From NCBI GenBank assembly GCA_003049485.1, contig PYST01000082.1, positions 1 to 64,000 on the forward strand: DNA of 64,000 nt. Reading direction: 5' to 3'. The translations under genes and the position numbers were made by a program. Positions 12,302-22,605 of this stretch are shown one piece after another. The DNA is from Ophioceras dolichostomum (lineage: Eukaryota > Ascomycota > Sordariomycetes > Magnaporthales > Ophioceraceae). The notes beneath the pieces were generated by a model. The model was given only the letters and a program-made list of their open reading frames with translations. It was not told where the DNA came from and made no database searches. Every line of letters begins with the position of its first letter. Positions within the stretch are counted from its first letter, which is position 1.

Positions 12302-13065
12302 TCCCCACCACCCAACGAAGGCTCAAACTCTCTCCGTCTCGGATGATGATAACACCCACGACCCTGCAGGATGGTGGTAACGAACGCTGGGCAAAGTCTT
12401 GGGACAATGGCGGCCTCAACCCCGTCGGAATCGAGTCGATTTTGGAAACTGTGCTACGAGAACAGCCGAGTGCAGGTGGATTACGTCTCCTATCTGGACA
12501 AGCCCCCAAGACTATTGGGTCTTATTCTTTGCGGATGACCTTCCGTAGAATGATTTCACACTACGCTGCGCCTCCCTATAATCGCCGTCGTCGGCGGCGA
12601 ACTTGGCTCAGAAAAGGGAGCCAGTTAGTAGATTATACGGAATTCCTCGGGTCAATTGAGCCTTTAGCTTTCCTTAAAAATCCAGGTATCAGTACCCTTT
12701 ATCGTGTTCTCTATAAGAAGCCTTCGCTGAGCTTGGAATACGTACTGTAAAGTAGTGGACCTATGCAGACAACGTCGGGATTTGCGCCAAAGGCGAGAAC
12801 CCAGAGTCCTGTGCACAGAAGGCAGCGCAGGCCGTGAACTCGACACTACGCTGGGGGGACTCAGATCGAGTGGCCTTTGACCCAGCCAAGTGCGAACCAA
12901 TGCACTTCTCCAGAAGACGAAAGGCGGTCACACCAGCCGTATAAACACCGGAGGCTTTACGATCAAGCAAACCGAAGAGCCGGCACTCCGCCGGCTGGGG
13001 ATTTGGTTCGACCGCAAGCTAAAGATCACCCACCACGTCGACAAACGTGCCGGAGAGGTGTTGTC
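12302..13065 (+). mobile_element. decayed LINE-type (Tad1-like) reverse transcriptase fragment, copy A
   Basis: A clear reverse-transcriptase palm is readable from 12759: TYADNVGICAKGENPESCAQ, with YADN where active enzymes have YADD. It continues to AFDPAKCEPMHFSRRRK and stops. After a frame change, the downstream LRRLGIWFDRKLKITHHV block follows, which is typical of fungal non-LTR elements. The preceding 12302-12740 part has stops and frame changes. It aligns by eye to 22168-22605 on the same strand. The element is truncated at both ends and has no intact ORF, so it is a relic. Neighbouring genes are a DUF6594 protein and, further on, the caspase/CHAT pair. Confidence 0.75.
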
Positions 13066-13239
13066 ATATGTCTCGTCTCGCAAGCGCCGCCGTCCTCCCT
13101 TCCCCTCTGCCGCCCGTTCGCTGGCCTCCGCCGCTGGAGACCTGTGATCTTCCTTACCCGCTACCTAGCCTTGAGTGACACTCGTACCGGAGATAAATAC
13201 AATGAGAACCGTGGCATATCTAGGTAAGGTAGATACCAG

Positions 13240-14335
13240 TTAGTGCCTGTCCAAGTGGGGCAAGAAGGGAAAGGGAAAAGAGAAAGAAGGGAGGGAAAAC
13301 CCCCCGAACGTACGTTCCCCCCGCAAGGATCAAATCTATTGTCCTTGACTTGGTTAAAACCGAGAGCACAAGAAGGTATACAATGGTGCAAACCATGACG
13401 AAAAAGATGCGAACTGAGAGGGTGCCGATGACATTGCAGACAACAACGGGCATCAGCAGTAGGAGCGTTATCAAGAGAACCAGTAGTGCCCTGGCGGCTT
13501 GCCGAATCAACGAGCCAGAGTAGATGTAGACGTTTGGATCGTTAGAAGTGTCGTGAAAACGCGACTGTTATGTAGTGATCAGCGTGGTTCTGACGTAGCT
13601 CGCTTTTGATATCGATAGTTAGACTGATTACCTTTCGGAAACCCCGCCAGAGCCGGACGAACATAGTTTCCACCCACGCTTCGAGCTTCAATGTGGCGCT
13701 TTCGCTAGCAGGAGCAAGGGACACCAGCTCTCGGGAATGCTCCAGATAGGTACACTCCTCTTCAGCCAGACAGCCGTTGCCATCCAACCAGTTACGCAGG
13801 CTCTCTATATCCCGTGGCTGAGCAGGACTGCGACTCAACATCCGGTGTGTTCTTTCGGCGAACTGATCTGTTTTGTTCCTTCAGAAGGTGCGCATCGATC
13901 GATGTCTTTGCCTCTGTACTCACCGTAGTCGTCGAGCCGCGCCTCGACCTCGGAGAGTAGAGATGCTCGGTCAACGTTTGTATCACGTCGGCTCGCCCCA
14001 AGAAACAGGGGGCATTTCTCCTCTTTGTCGATGTCCTCCAGCCTTTTCTCGAGCACGGAGAGCCGGTCCTGTTTCAGCAGAAGCAGCCGGGCTCGGAGCT
14101 TGGTGAAGCGCCTGCATACAATATACGGGTCATACGCGGCCAGCAGGGCAGTGAATCGGGGGTATCCAGGCCGGTATTCTTCTACTGCTTCGGTCCCGAT
14201 AATGTCAATGAGTGCTCCAATGAACTGTCGAGGCGGTCATGGTGTTGTTCTTACGCTTCCCGTTGTTGTGCACTTCTGTAGCCGTACGGAAGCCTGGGCG
14301 CTCGTGCAGCGGCAGGAAAGATGTAGCTGACGCCA
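13240..14335 (-). CDS. DUF6594-family membrane protein, multi-exon
   Basis: Minus-strand exons can be joined in frame. One begins around 14225 and carries GYPRFTALLAAYDPYIVCRR and then a leucine-rich coiled helix (LRARLLLLKQDRLSVLEKRL) up to ...EARLDDY. The next carries QFAERTHRMLSRSPAQPRDI through WRGFRK, and the last begins SRFHDTSNDPNVYIYSGSLI. It ends with two hydrophobic helices (LLVLLITLLLLMPVVVCNVI and FVMVCTIVYLLVLSVL). The order GYP motif, RRF, helical LQ/LE region, then paired C-terminal membrane helices is the DUF6594 pattern common in Pezizomycotina; its function is unknown. The first exon is uncertain: an ATG at 14335 is likely, but the splice to the GYP exon is not resolved. The stop near 13240 also depends on a predicted last intron. 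It lies inside the retroelement-flanked island. Confidence 0.7.
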
Positions 14336-14812
14336 TCTCCTAGCAGCGTTCTTCTCTGCGGCGATCGAGGAAGAGGTGGTGCCAAAGCGAATCTTGGAGA
14401 TCGCAGGCAGTTCGGTGCAGTCTTGGGCGCGCTTTTACGCCTCCCTCCGCGAGCACAGCCACATCGGTCTGCAGGCAGGTGGGTGGTACAACTGCGATTG
14501 CGGTCCTTATCGGACAAGGGAGGTGCTTTTTACCGCAACCCGTGCAACGCACGCGTTTTCACTCTCTTCTTTCTTTACTCTACGGAACGTAGAATTCGAA
14601 TCAATTCCTATACATCCCAGCGGCCAAATCCCTTATTTCGGTGATCCGTAGCGGGTGTTATTCGTTTCGTTTGACCGCATTGCGACAAGACTCCACCGTA
14701 CGGAGGGTTATTCTAAAACGCCGCCGGGTAGCTACCCCACTCAGCTCCCTACCCCCGCTCCGCTCTGAACACTAGCAGCCGCCATCACGCCGCTAGTTCC
14801 GGCTATTGCAAC

Positions 14813-15193
14813 ATGGCAGATTCAGGAAAGTAAGTACCTGCCTACCTAGGTACCTCAGGCATAGTCCGTTGCCAATTCGATTAGCATTCAGCGTTGACAA
14901 TTTAAAAGCCCCGACATCGTGTTTGACAAAGAAGGCGAACGCCCCATCGTGGTCCCCTATACCAAGGCAGGTGCCCCCGCGGAATGGGTCTCTGACGTCG
15001 GCTTACCAAGAGCGCTTATTAGAAGCCGAAATTCAAAGTTGGAGTCAAAGTCTATCTGCACAAGGATGGAACTCGCGAGGGGCCTTATCTCGTTGCAACC
15101 GCTGTCGTGGGAAAGTGTACGCTTTGTCTGGAAAATGGCGAGCTGGTGAGGAACGGCGAGGAGATCGATGACAATTACATAGATCCAGCCTGA
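14813..15193 (+). pseudogene. small conserved-looking protein with a frame break
   Basis: A tiny first exon (14813-14829, MADSG) is followed by a 79-bp GTAAGT intron, then an exon reading PDIVFDKEGERPIVVPYTKA and AEWVSDV. Near 15020 the reading frame shifts by one base. The continuing sequence in the new frame is KFKVGVKVYLHKDGTREGPY, then KCTLCLENGELVRNGEEID, to a stop at 15193. The second part resembles an SH3/KOW-like barrel with a KVYL-x-DGTREGPY core. The two halves clearly belong together, so a single-base loss (or a sequence error) breaks the gene. I do not recognise a named family and give no function. It lies 223 bp upstream of the caspase gene on the same strand. Confidence 0.5.
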
Positions 15194-15416
15194 GGATTTG
15201 CAGACACCGCTGGATGCCTTACCACGCTTAGTTAGGTGGCCGACCACGCCACACAATGTCAAGCCACTGCAAAGTACCATAATCTTGGCCGGTGCTTGCT
15301 ACGGTATTAATTCTCAGGGCAGCCTTGTGCCATTGCCAACTTGAACGAAGCATGTCTTCCTGTTACGCCCTGCCTCAGCGAGGCAGAAGTCGCCGCCCAA
15401 GCCCCTCACTACTACC

Positions 15417-17348
15417 ATGGACAGCCGACGCCGGACTGCCAGCCATTACGCCATATTGATCGGAATCGATCACTATCCGCATTCGCCTTTGAACGGCTGC
15501 GTGCGAGACGTCCAGGATGTCAGAGCACATCTGGAGAGCACCTTACACGATGCTGTCAAGATCCAGATGATCACCACGGACCGGACCGACCGGGCGTCGT
15601 CTGAACCGGCTGGAGCTCCGACGCTGTGGCCCACGTACGACAATGTCATTTCGGCCTTTGAATTGGCCACCTCCCTGGCACAGGCCGGAGACTTCGCCTA
15701 CATCCACTACTCGGGGCACGGCACCCGAAAACCGCCGAGCGGCGAATTCTCCGACCGCTCAACAGGCGATGTTGCTCTGGCTCTCCTAACCCGAGGGGAC
15801 GACCAAGAGGAGACGCAAGTGACGTACCTGTGGGGCTACGAATTGGCGCGGTTGCTCAAGGCCATGGTTGACAAGGGACTGCTTGTCACTGTTGTTCTCG
15901 ATTGCTGCTTCTCCGCTAGTGTCTACCGTCATGACGTAGACGCCGACACGCGATTCCTCCCATACGATGACGAGATCGGGTCGAAGCACCCCCCTTGTCA
16001 ACAAGAGAGCCCACTGGTGTCCAAAGGCTCAGCACACCGCGACGCTTCACCACTACCCAACTGGCTCATCAACCCGGATCGGTATGCCATACTTGCTGCG
16101 TGCGGTCCCCATGAAGCAGCGAGGGAGCCTACGGTCGACGGGCGGCGCCGTGGAATCTTCTCCTACTTTCTCCTTGAGGGCGTAAAGAGCCTCGGTCTCA
16201 CAGGGAGGCACGGGGACATCTATAACTACCTACGTGCGAGGATGTGCGCTTCTGGGACGGGTCCGCAAAATCCCGTGCGATTTGGGAATCCAAACCAGGC
16301 CTTCTTCGGTCGGACTAGCCGGGGTAGCACGACAGTATCGATCCCTGTCGTGGTTACCGAAAACAACACTCTCGAGCTACAGGCCGGCCATGCGCACGGC
16401 ATTCATGACGGCGATCAGTTTACCTTGCACGCCTTGGGCTCTGCCGAAGTCGGCGCTCCAGCACAAGAACCTTCGGTTGTCTCCATGGTCACACAAACGA
16501 GAGCACTGACATCGGATCTGGAGCCGGTCGACTTGACATCGGCTCACGACGGGACGGGATGGATGGCACATCCCATTACTCGACCTGCCCTCCGGAGATT
16601 TCCGATACGGCTTCCATCAAACATTCCACGTCGGGACGAATGGGTCGCGGCTCTGCATGCCCGGTCGCTTGACGGGGACATCGGGAAGACCCATTTCGCA
16701 TTTGAGGTTGCGTCCAGCACTAGCGGGGGATGCCGGATCCTACGTGAATCAGGCGACGAGGTCATCAACCTCCCTCAAGAGCAGAGCGATGTCAGCCAGG
16801 CTGCTGACCTCTTGGAGCACCTGGCCCGATACCAGCTGGCTAGCAATCTAGTCAACAAGGCAGCTGTGGACTCTTTCACCAATTCTTACGAGGTCCGCAT
16901 CCGATACAGCGACAAGGAGTACGGGCCGGGCGCCCAGCTAGACGTAAGACACAACAGCACAGCTGAGCTGGTTGTGAAGAACCGGGGACAAGACGTGCTT
17001 TACGTGTTTGTGTACGACTTTGGTCCTTCGTGGCAGGTGGAAAATGTGTATTGGGCGACGTACAAAGCAGTCTTGCCACAGGCGAGCGAAGGGTTGTCTA
17101 CAGGTATGTGGACATTCAGACTACGCATGAAGGTTCCGGACAGGATGAGGGGAAAGGGGAAGCAAGGCTGGTGCGAGGATTTAGTCAAAGTTTTCATCAC
17201 CTCCCGGCCGACCTCATTCGACCTGTTGGAGTTGCCAAGACTCGGTGAGGGCAGGCTTGCTAAGCCAACTAGGCCGGACAGAAAAGATCAAGTGCGGGGA
17301 GGTCCAGAGAACTGGGCCACGATAGATTTTCACATCCGTACCTCGTAG
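15417..17348 (+). CDS. caspase-domain (peptidase C14) protein
   Basis: A single exon of 643 residues. The N-terminal half is a caspase/metacaspase p20-like domain: the opening strand is HYAILIGIDHYPHSPLNGCV (residues 10-29). The catalytic His lies in HYSGHGT (His101). The catalytic Cys is in VVLDCCFSAS; Cys164 aligns with the Cys of the metacaspase DSCHSG motif. A p10-like part follows with YAILAACGPHEAARE and RRGIFSYFLLEGV. The C-terminal third (about 500-643) is a separate beta-rich domain with a YGPGAQLDV...LYVFVYDF...VENVY pattern. It resembles DUF4384-like domains that accompany some caspase-type proteases; that label is tentative. No Pro/Gln-rich or zinc-finger prodomain typical of type I metacaspases is seen. 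The gene converges on the TPR-CHAT gene, with only 67 bp between stops. It may be a regulated protease of a cell-death or defence pathway (inference). Confidence 0.88.
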   Translation: MDSRRRTASHYAILIGIDHYPHSPLNGCVRDVQDVRAHLESTLHDAVKIQMITTDRTDRASSEPAGAPTLWPTYDNVISAFELATSLAQAGDFAYIHYSGHGTRKPPSGEFSDRSTGDVALALLTRGDDQEETQVTYLWGYELARLLKAMVDKGLLVTVVLDCCFSASVYRHDVDADTRFLPYDDEIGSKHPPCQQESPLVSKGSAHRDASPLPNWLINPDRYAILAACGPHEAAREPTVDGRRRGIFSYFLLEGVKSLGLTGRHGDIYNYLRARMCASGTGPQNPVRFGNPNQAFFGRTSRGSTTVSIPVVVTENNTLELQAGHAHGIHDGDQFTLHALGSAEVGAPAQEPSVVSMVTQTRALTSDLEPVDLTSAHDGTGWMAHPITRPALRRFPIRLPSNIPRRDEWVAALHARSLDGDIGKTHFAFEVASSTSGGCRILRESGDEVINLPQEQSDVSQAADLLEHLARYQLASNLVNKAAVDSFTNSYEVRIRYSDKEYGPGAQLDVRHNSTAELVVKNRGQDVLYVFVYDFGPSWQVENVYWATYKAVLPQASEGLSTGMWTFRLRMKVPDRMRGKGKQGWCEDLVKVFITSRPTSFDLLELPRLGEGRLAKPTRPDRKDQVRGGPENWATIDFHIRTS

Positions 17349-17415
17349 TGTGTAGGAAGGGGAATAGTCCTAGAAGGCGTCGCGCGGCGAAAGGCAAACC
17401 CAAATCTCAGTACCC

Positions 17416-20400
17416 TCATACTCCAAAGTGCACATAGGGCGCCCAGGCAGCCAGCCGGCCTGCGTCGTAAGCGTCCACGTCTCTCGCCCTGCCCGTCGCA
17501 GTCAGTTCCGGCGGCGGGGATCCGTCCTCGCTCGTGGGCGGCTCGTTGAGGTCCCGATCTCGAAGCGCACGCAGCGCGTCGTGGAGCCCGCGGCAGACGG
17601 ACTCGTCTGTCGCGCCGCCGTCTCTTATTCCGGTGTATGTAGCACGTGCCACGTCGATGCAGACTTCGTCCTTAACCTCCCATAGCGTGCCGACGACGTG
17701 GCGGAAGCCGGCCAGCTGGAAGGCGCCTACGAGGTGGATGCTCTCGTCGACGGACCTCTCGTCCCTGATGCGACCGGTGCCGCAGGCTGAGAGGTAGGCG
17801 AGGAAGGGCGCGTGCTCGGCCAGGTTCATCTCCAGCAGCTCGGCGACGCGGAGCGCGCCGTCGGCCAGCAGCAGGCGGCTGTTGGACGCGTCGCGCTCGT
17901 CGGTGCCGCCGTGGCCGGCGAAGTGGAACACGCTGCAGGCACGCAGCCGCGACTGGACGTCCTTTATGAAGCGTCCCGGCTCGACAGGCCGCAGCGACAT
18001 GGACGCGCAGAGGTCCCGCACCACGGCCACCTCCTTGGTGGCAAGAGGGAGCGTGTCCCGTATGCCCGGTGTGTGCTCCATGGAGACGAGGAGGGCCTCG
18101 CCTGCGATGGCAGAGGGCCGGAGCTGCCGCCGTCGGCCGCGTAGAAGGGCCCCGATCGACGAGGCATACGACGACATGACCCTGTCGATTACCGTTTCGG
18201 CCGAGCACGCCTGGTGGGCGCCCGCGGCGTGGAGCGGGAACTTACTCATCGGCCCAGTCAGAATCCACCACACGTGGGGGAAGCAGTTTCCCGAGGGCGG
18301 GGGCGTGGTGAAGCCCAGGGCCTCGAGGATCGGCTGCGCCACCGTATGCCAGAGCCACTCGAGGATCTCGTATCTCCCGAGATCGCCTCCCCGCGCCTTT
18401 TCCTGAATCTCCTCCTTCGAAAGTTCCGTCAGGTGCAGGACTCGCACCTGGTGCATCTCTACTAGCAGTGCATCGCAACGGAACTGGCTGACATTGACGG
18501 CAATGACCGGGCCGCACGAGGCCGCAGCTTTGATGTCCGCCTCGCTGGGCGGGAGCAAGAAATCTTCAAACTCCGGCAGCTCCTGAATCCTGGCCACCAG
18601 CCTGTCGAACTCCTTCCTCGCCTCGTAGAGCCGAAGCTGCCTGGCCCGCAAGGACGCGTCGAGGTGAGCACCGTCGCCCTTCAGCGGCAGCTTCGGAGGA
18701 GCGCCAGTCTCGAGCTCGGCCCGGACGCGCACGAACTGCTCAGCGAGTTCAGGGTCCTTGTCCTGCAAGTTCAGAATGTCGGCTCGCAGCTCCTCCACGG
18801 ACGCCCCGAGCACGCCGCGGCCCTGCTCGAGGAGACGCAGGGCGGCTAGCGGCCCCTGGTCTGCCTGTAGCGCCACCGCGGCCGCATCTGATGCCAGGCC
18901 GACCACTTGGCTGAGTGCGTGTCTCCTATCCGAGTTTCGGAGCGAGCGCGATGACAGTCTGGGAACAAGGTCGACCGTGAGGCTCGCGGCTTCGTAGGCC
19001 TGTTGCCATTCTGAGGCGGCGCCGAGAATACTTCTGCCAGCCCATATGCGGCTGAGCGTGTACGAATTTTCCTGGCGTAGTGCCGCTTGGTAGTGACCAA
19101 TGGCCTTTTCGAGATCCCCTGGCGCTCTCGTCTTGGAATGTCGACAGATGAGCTGGTCTCCGAGGTTGCCGAGCAGCGCTGAACGGTCGGGAGTCTCCGC
19201 CGACATTAGCTCAAAGGCCTGCTGTAGATGTGCTATGCCTTCTTCCAGGACTACCATGTCCTTCGTCATCAGATACAGGTTGCCTAGTTCCTCCCCGAGA
19301 TTATTCAATACCCTGGCCCGGTACGGATGGCCTTCCGGCGTCGCATCAACCGCTCCCCGTGCAACTCGAATGGCCTCCTTGAGATCGTCCACATCTTTGG
19401 TTTTCGAGTGCTTCTGTCCTAGCAGTACTGCCAAAATATCGAGTTGCGCAATCCGGTCGAGTTGACTCTCTGGGGTGCAGTCAATCGCTTGTCTTGCACG
19501 GCTAATGGCTTCTTCAAGAACCTTCAAGTCCGTTGTTCTTGAATATTGACTGCTAAGCTGAATGCTAAGGTTGATCAGAGACCGTGGAAAGTTCACATGG
19601 CTTTGTGGGGTGGCTGTGACTGCTCGGCGAAGAGTTCGGATAGCCTCTTCGAGATCGGCGAAAGCTTCCGTTCTGCGATATCGATCGCCGAGCAGAATTC
19701 CGAGATTGTTCATATAGATGGCCATGTCCGGATGGCGTTCTGGAGTTGTATCGACTGCTTGTTGTAGATACTCTATACCTTCCTTGAGGTCGACAACAGA
19801 TCCGATCCTTAGGTATCGCTCTCCAAGGTTATTCCCGAGATTGTTCAGGTACGAAGCCTTCTCGGGGCTACCGTCTGGACTTATACTGACTGCTGTTGCT
19901 AGGAGCTGAAGAGCTTCCTCGAGGTCGGCCATGGTGCCATTCCTCAAGTAACGTTGCCCGAGATTCTCTCCGAGGTTACTAAGTACCATTGCCCGGTGTG
20001 GGCTATCGTTTGGCACGAGATCCACTGCTTGGCGTGTGAGTTGAATGGCCTCTTCGAGGCTGGCAATGTTCCCTGTCCTCGAATATTCCTTGCTGAGTCG
20101 ATGTCCGAGGCTGGTCAATAACCTTGGATAATCGGGATGGACAACTGACGCCGCATTGAATGCTTGCCTCGAAAGCTCAGTGGCTTCTTCAAGGTCGCGC
20201 ACGTTCCCCGTGTGCGCATATTGATTGCCTAGGTGTCCCCCAAGGTCGTCCATCATTGTTATCCAGTCCGGGTGTTGTTCTGGGATTGCAGCAACTGCTA
20301 GCCTTGTGACTCGGATGGCTTCTTCAAGGTCGGTCAGGTCTTGCGTTCTTTCGTACTTTAGTCCAAACACCTTTCCAAGGTCACACCAGGCCCCAGCCGG

Positions 20401-20863
20401 CTCTGGGTTGCGGTTGTCATTGGCGGCTTCTTGTAGGACATGTACAGCTTCTTCGAGGTCGGTCGTCCTCCCATCCGCTGCGAATCGCGCCCCGAGCCGA
20501 GCCCCGAGGATATGTAGAGCCTCGAATCGTTCCAGGTGATCTGTCATCGCACCGACGACTTGCCTGGCGATTTCGATGGCTTCATCAAGGTTGGGCATCG
20601 CCTGAGTCGTCGAATAATTATCGAAGAGCATATACCCAAGGCCTTTCAGCGCCTCAACCCACGCAGGATCTCCGACTGGCGTTGTGCGGAGTTCTTGCCT
20701 CAAATACTCAATAATTCCTTCAGAGCCAATGTCTATTTCCTCGTCTGATGCGTCTTCCCACGAGTCGTCCGAATCGCCATCGCCGTTATATTCGTCCCTT
20801 CCAGACTAGCATGTCGTCAGTCTAGAACTAGGCTATTAGAATGCGTCAAGGCATACTTACCAT
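17416..20863 (-). CDS. TPR-CHAT protein (TPR repeats plus caspase-like CHAT protease domain)
   Basis: The coding sequence is exon 2 at 17416-20805 plus a first exon that is only the ATG (20861-20863). They are joined across a 55-bp GTAAGT...GCTAG intron to give 1130 residues. Residues 2-35 are acidic (SGRDEYNGDGDSDDSWEDAS). Then come about twelve units of roughly 45 residues with an LGxxLGxRYxRTGxxxDLEEAI...AVxxTPExHPD pattern, which is a TPR superhelix. The C-terminal 300 or so residues form a CHAT domain: catalytic His966 in VFHFAGHGG and Cys1009 in YLSACGTG are both present. It also has the typical GTLWEVKD segment. CHAT domains are clan CD cysteine proteases related to caspases and separase; TPR-CHAT proteins act as sensor-proteases in bacteria and are common but mostly uncharacterised in fungi. 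A protease role here is inferred. It forms a convergent pair with the caspase-domain gene. Confidence 0.9.
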
Positions 20864-22167
20864 GTTGCCAAATCAATGCTGTACGGGGACCGAACTGAGA
20901 ACAGTGATGTGACGGGCGTGTCACCGGATTTGTCAATCCTTTGCTTTGTGTAGCCTCTAGTGCTGTGGTGGATTCGATTACTGAGTTTGTCAAAAGGATG
21001 ATGCCGTAATGCTGTTGATTTTCCAGCTGAGGAGAAAAGGACTGAGTGACTTCTGGGTGCAGCGCGAGAGGAGCTGCTCTTCAGCTGCTCTCGTGTGGCT
21101 CGGGCGCTGTTGCCAAATTGCGGCGACCTCCGTGGCTCGTAACGCCAGGATTTCCCAATGGCTTACCAGTGCGTGGCACAATGTCTATGAACCTCGCACT
21201 GCTCTCCAACTTCACACAGGTACCTACGGTTGTATGTCGGAGGCAGGGCATCTTGCACCGGGAGCACCTTGAGCAGCACCTTGAGCAGCACCTTGAGCAG
21301 CACCTTGAGCAGCACCTTAGGCACGTCGTCCACCCACCAAGATCACATTGTCTTGTCGCCCGGAATTACCCCTCAGTGAGTCTCTCCTTCGGTGCGGGGT
21401 TCAACCATGCCTTTGCTCGCGAAACTCAGGTGCTTTGTCTGTGCGAAGTGTCCCGCAATCGAACAATATTTCAGGGGTTATATTGGAGTCGCACGGAATG
21501 ATAGTCTAGTCGTAAAACCTCGCGGAATAGTGCCCTCGCTGTGCACAGCCACGCCCGTCAGAAGCCGTTGGAGTCTGGAGGGAGCCAGGTGTGATTTGCC
21601 ACCGGAAACGATGCCGAATCGGCTCGTCTTCGTTGATAAGGTAGAAGGTGAGGCTTATGCTCACCAGTGCCTCCTTAGCCCAGCGTGACAGCAATGCTTT
21701 TAGGGGTTACACATCGACCTGGGTCGCTCCAGACTTCCAGGGTCTCGACACAGCGACCCGCGTTCTGGCAGCTGGGCTTCGGCCTCGGAGGCGTCCGTCA
21801 ACAGCCTCAGAGTGAGTTTCGAGGTTTAATGGGTAGGGCGCTATGATTGCGTAACGGCTCGTTAGGGCCGATGGATCGCGTTTTGCGTTTCGCCGTTGTC
21901 GTGACGGTGAGGCGTTGGGCTGCCTGTGGAAACCTCCTTTCGAGTTGCCCCTGGACAACAACTAACTGCTGCTACCAAAAAGATGCCTTCCCCTTGTGTT
22001 TCTTCGCTTAACCAAGCTACTCACTGTGGGTAATCGCCTCAAGCAGGAGGCGGATGTTCCGTAGTCGCTCATCCCTCCATATCTCCTCGAGATCAGCGCC
22101 ATCACGCAGGTACAAGATGAACATAAGGGGGCGGCGGCATGCAGGCCGAACCGCGTTCAAAACTTCC
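20864..22167. other. intergenic, upstream of TPR-CHAT gene
   Basis: It holds the TPR-CHAT promoter side and a 12-bp tandem repeat at 21271-21318. I looked for a pore-forming or gasdermin-like partner gene here and saw none; only short ORFs without domains are present. Confidence 0.4.
21271..21318 (+). repeat. 12-bp tandem repeat, four perfect units
   Basis: Four perfect copies of gagcagcacctt lie in a row, preceded by a partial unit (21262-21270). Read in frame the unit would encode Glu-Gln-His-Leu, but there is no convincing gene around it. Confidence 0.95.
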
Positions 22168-22605
22168 TCACCACCCAACGAACATTCAAGCTCTCCTTCT
22201 CCGACCCGGGTGATGATAACACCCACGACACCCTGCAGAACGGTGGTAACGACTGCTCTGCAAAGTCTTGGGGCAATGGCGGCCTCCACCCCGTCTGAAT
22301 TGAATCCATTATACTGACGACTGCACTATATATCTATACTACTAGAATGACTGCGTACATGTGGATTACGTCTCTTATCTGGTAAGGTACAGAAAACAAT
22401 TGGGCTTCACTTGTTGGCAGATGTCCGTAGATGGATTACACATTACGCTGCACCCCCCCTATAATTTTCGGCGGCGGCGAACTTGGCTGGTAGGCGGCTT
22501 GAAATGGATGCTTGGGTCAATTCTTCAGTTCCCCCCAATATTCAGGTATTGATACCCTTCATCGTATTTCTCTAGAAAGTCTTCGCTTAGCTTAGGCTAC
22601 CTAAC
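22168..22605 (+). mobile_element. decayed LINE-type retroelement fragment, copy B
   Basis: This segment aligns by eye to 12302-12740 on the same strand, sharing blocks such as ctcaccacccaacgaa, gatgataacacccacgac and ggcggcgaacttggct. One frame reads NFLTTQRTFKLSFSDPGDD followed by NTHDTLQNGG, resembling the block just before the PQGS motif of fungal LINE reverse transcriptases, then hits stops. Several differences from copy A are C-to-T or G-to-A changes (for example cgga to tgaa), as expected from decay or repeat-induced point mutation. The YADD-containing part is absent here. Confidence 0.65.

Noticed and set aside
20864..22167. Possible gasdermin-like or other pore-forming partner of the TPR-CHAT protease
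   Set aside because: Both strands were read; only short frames with no domain or consistent splice sites were found.
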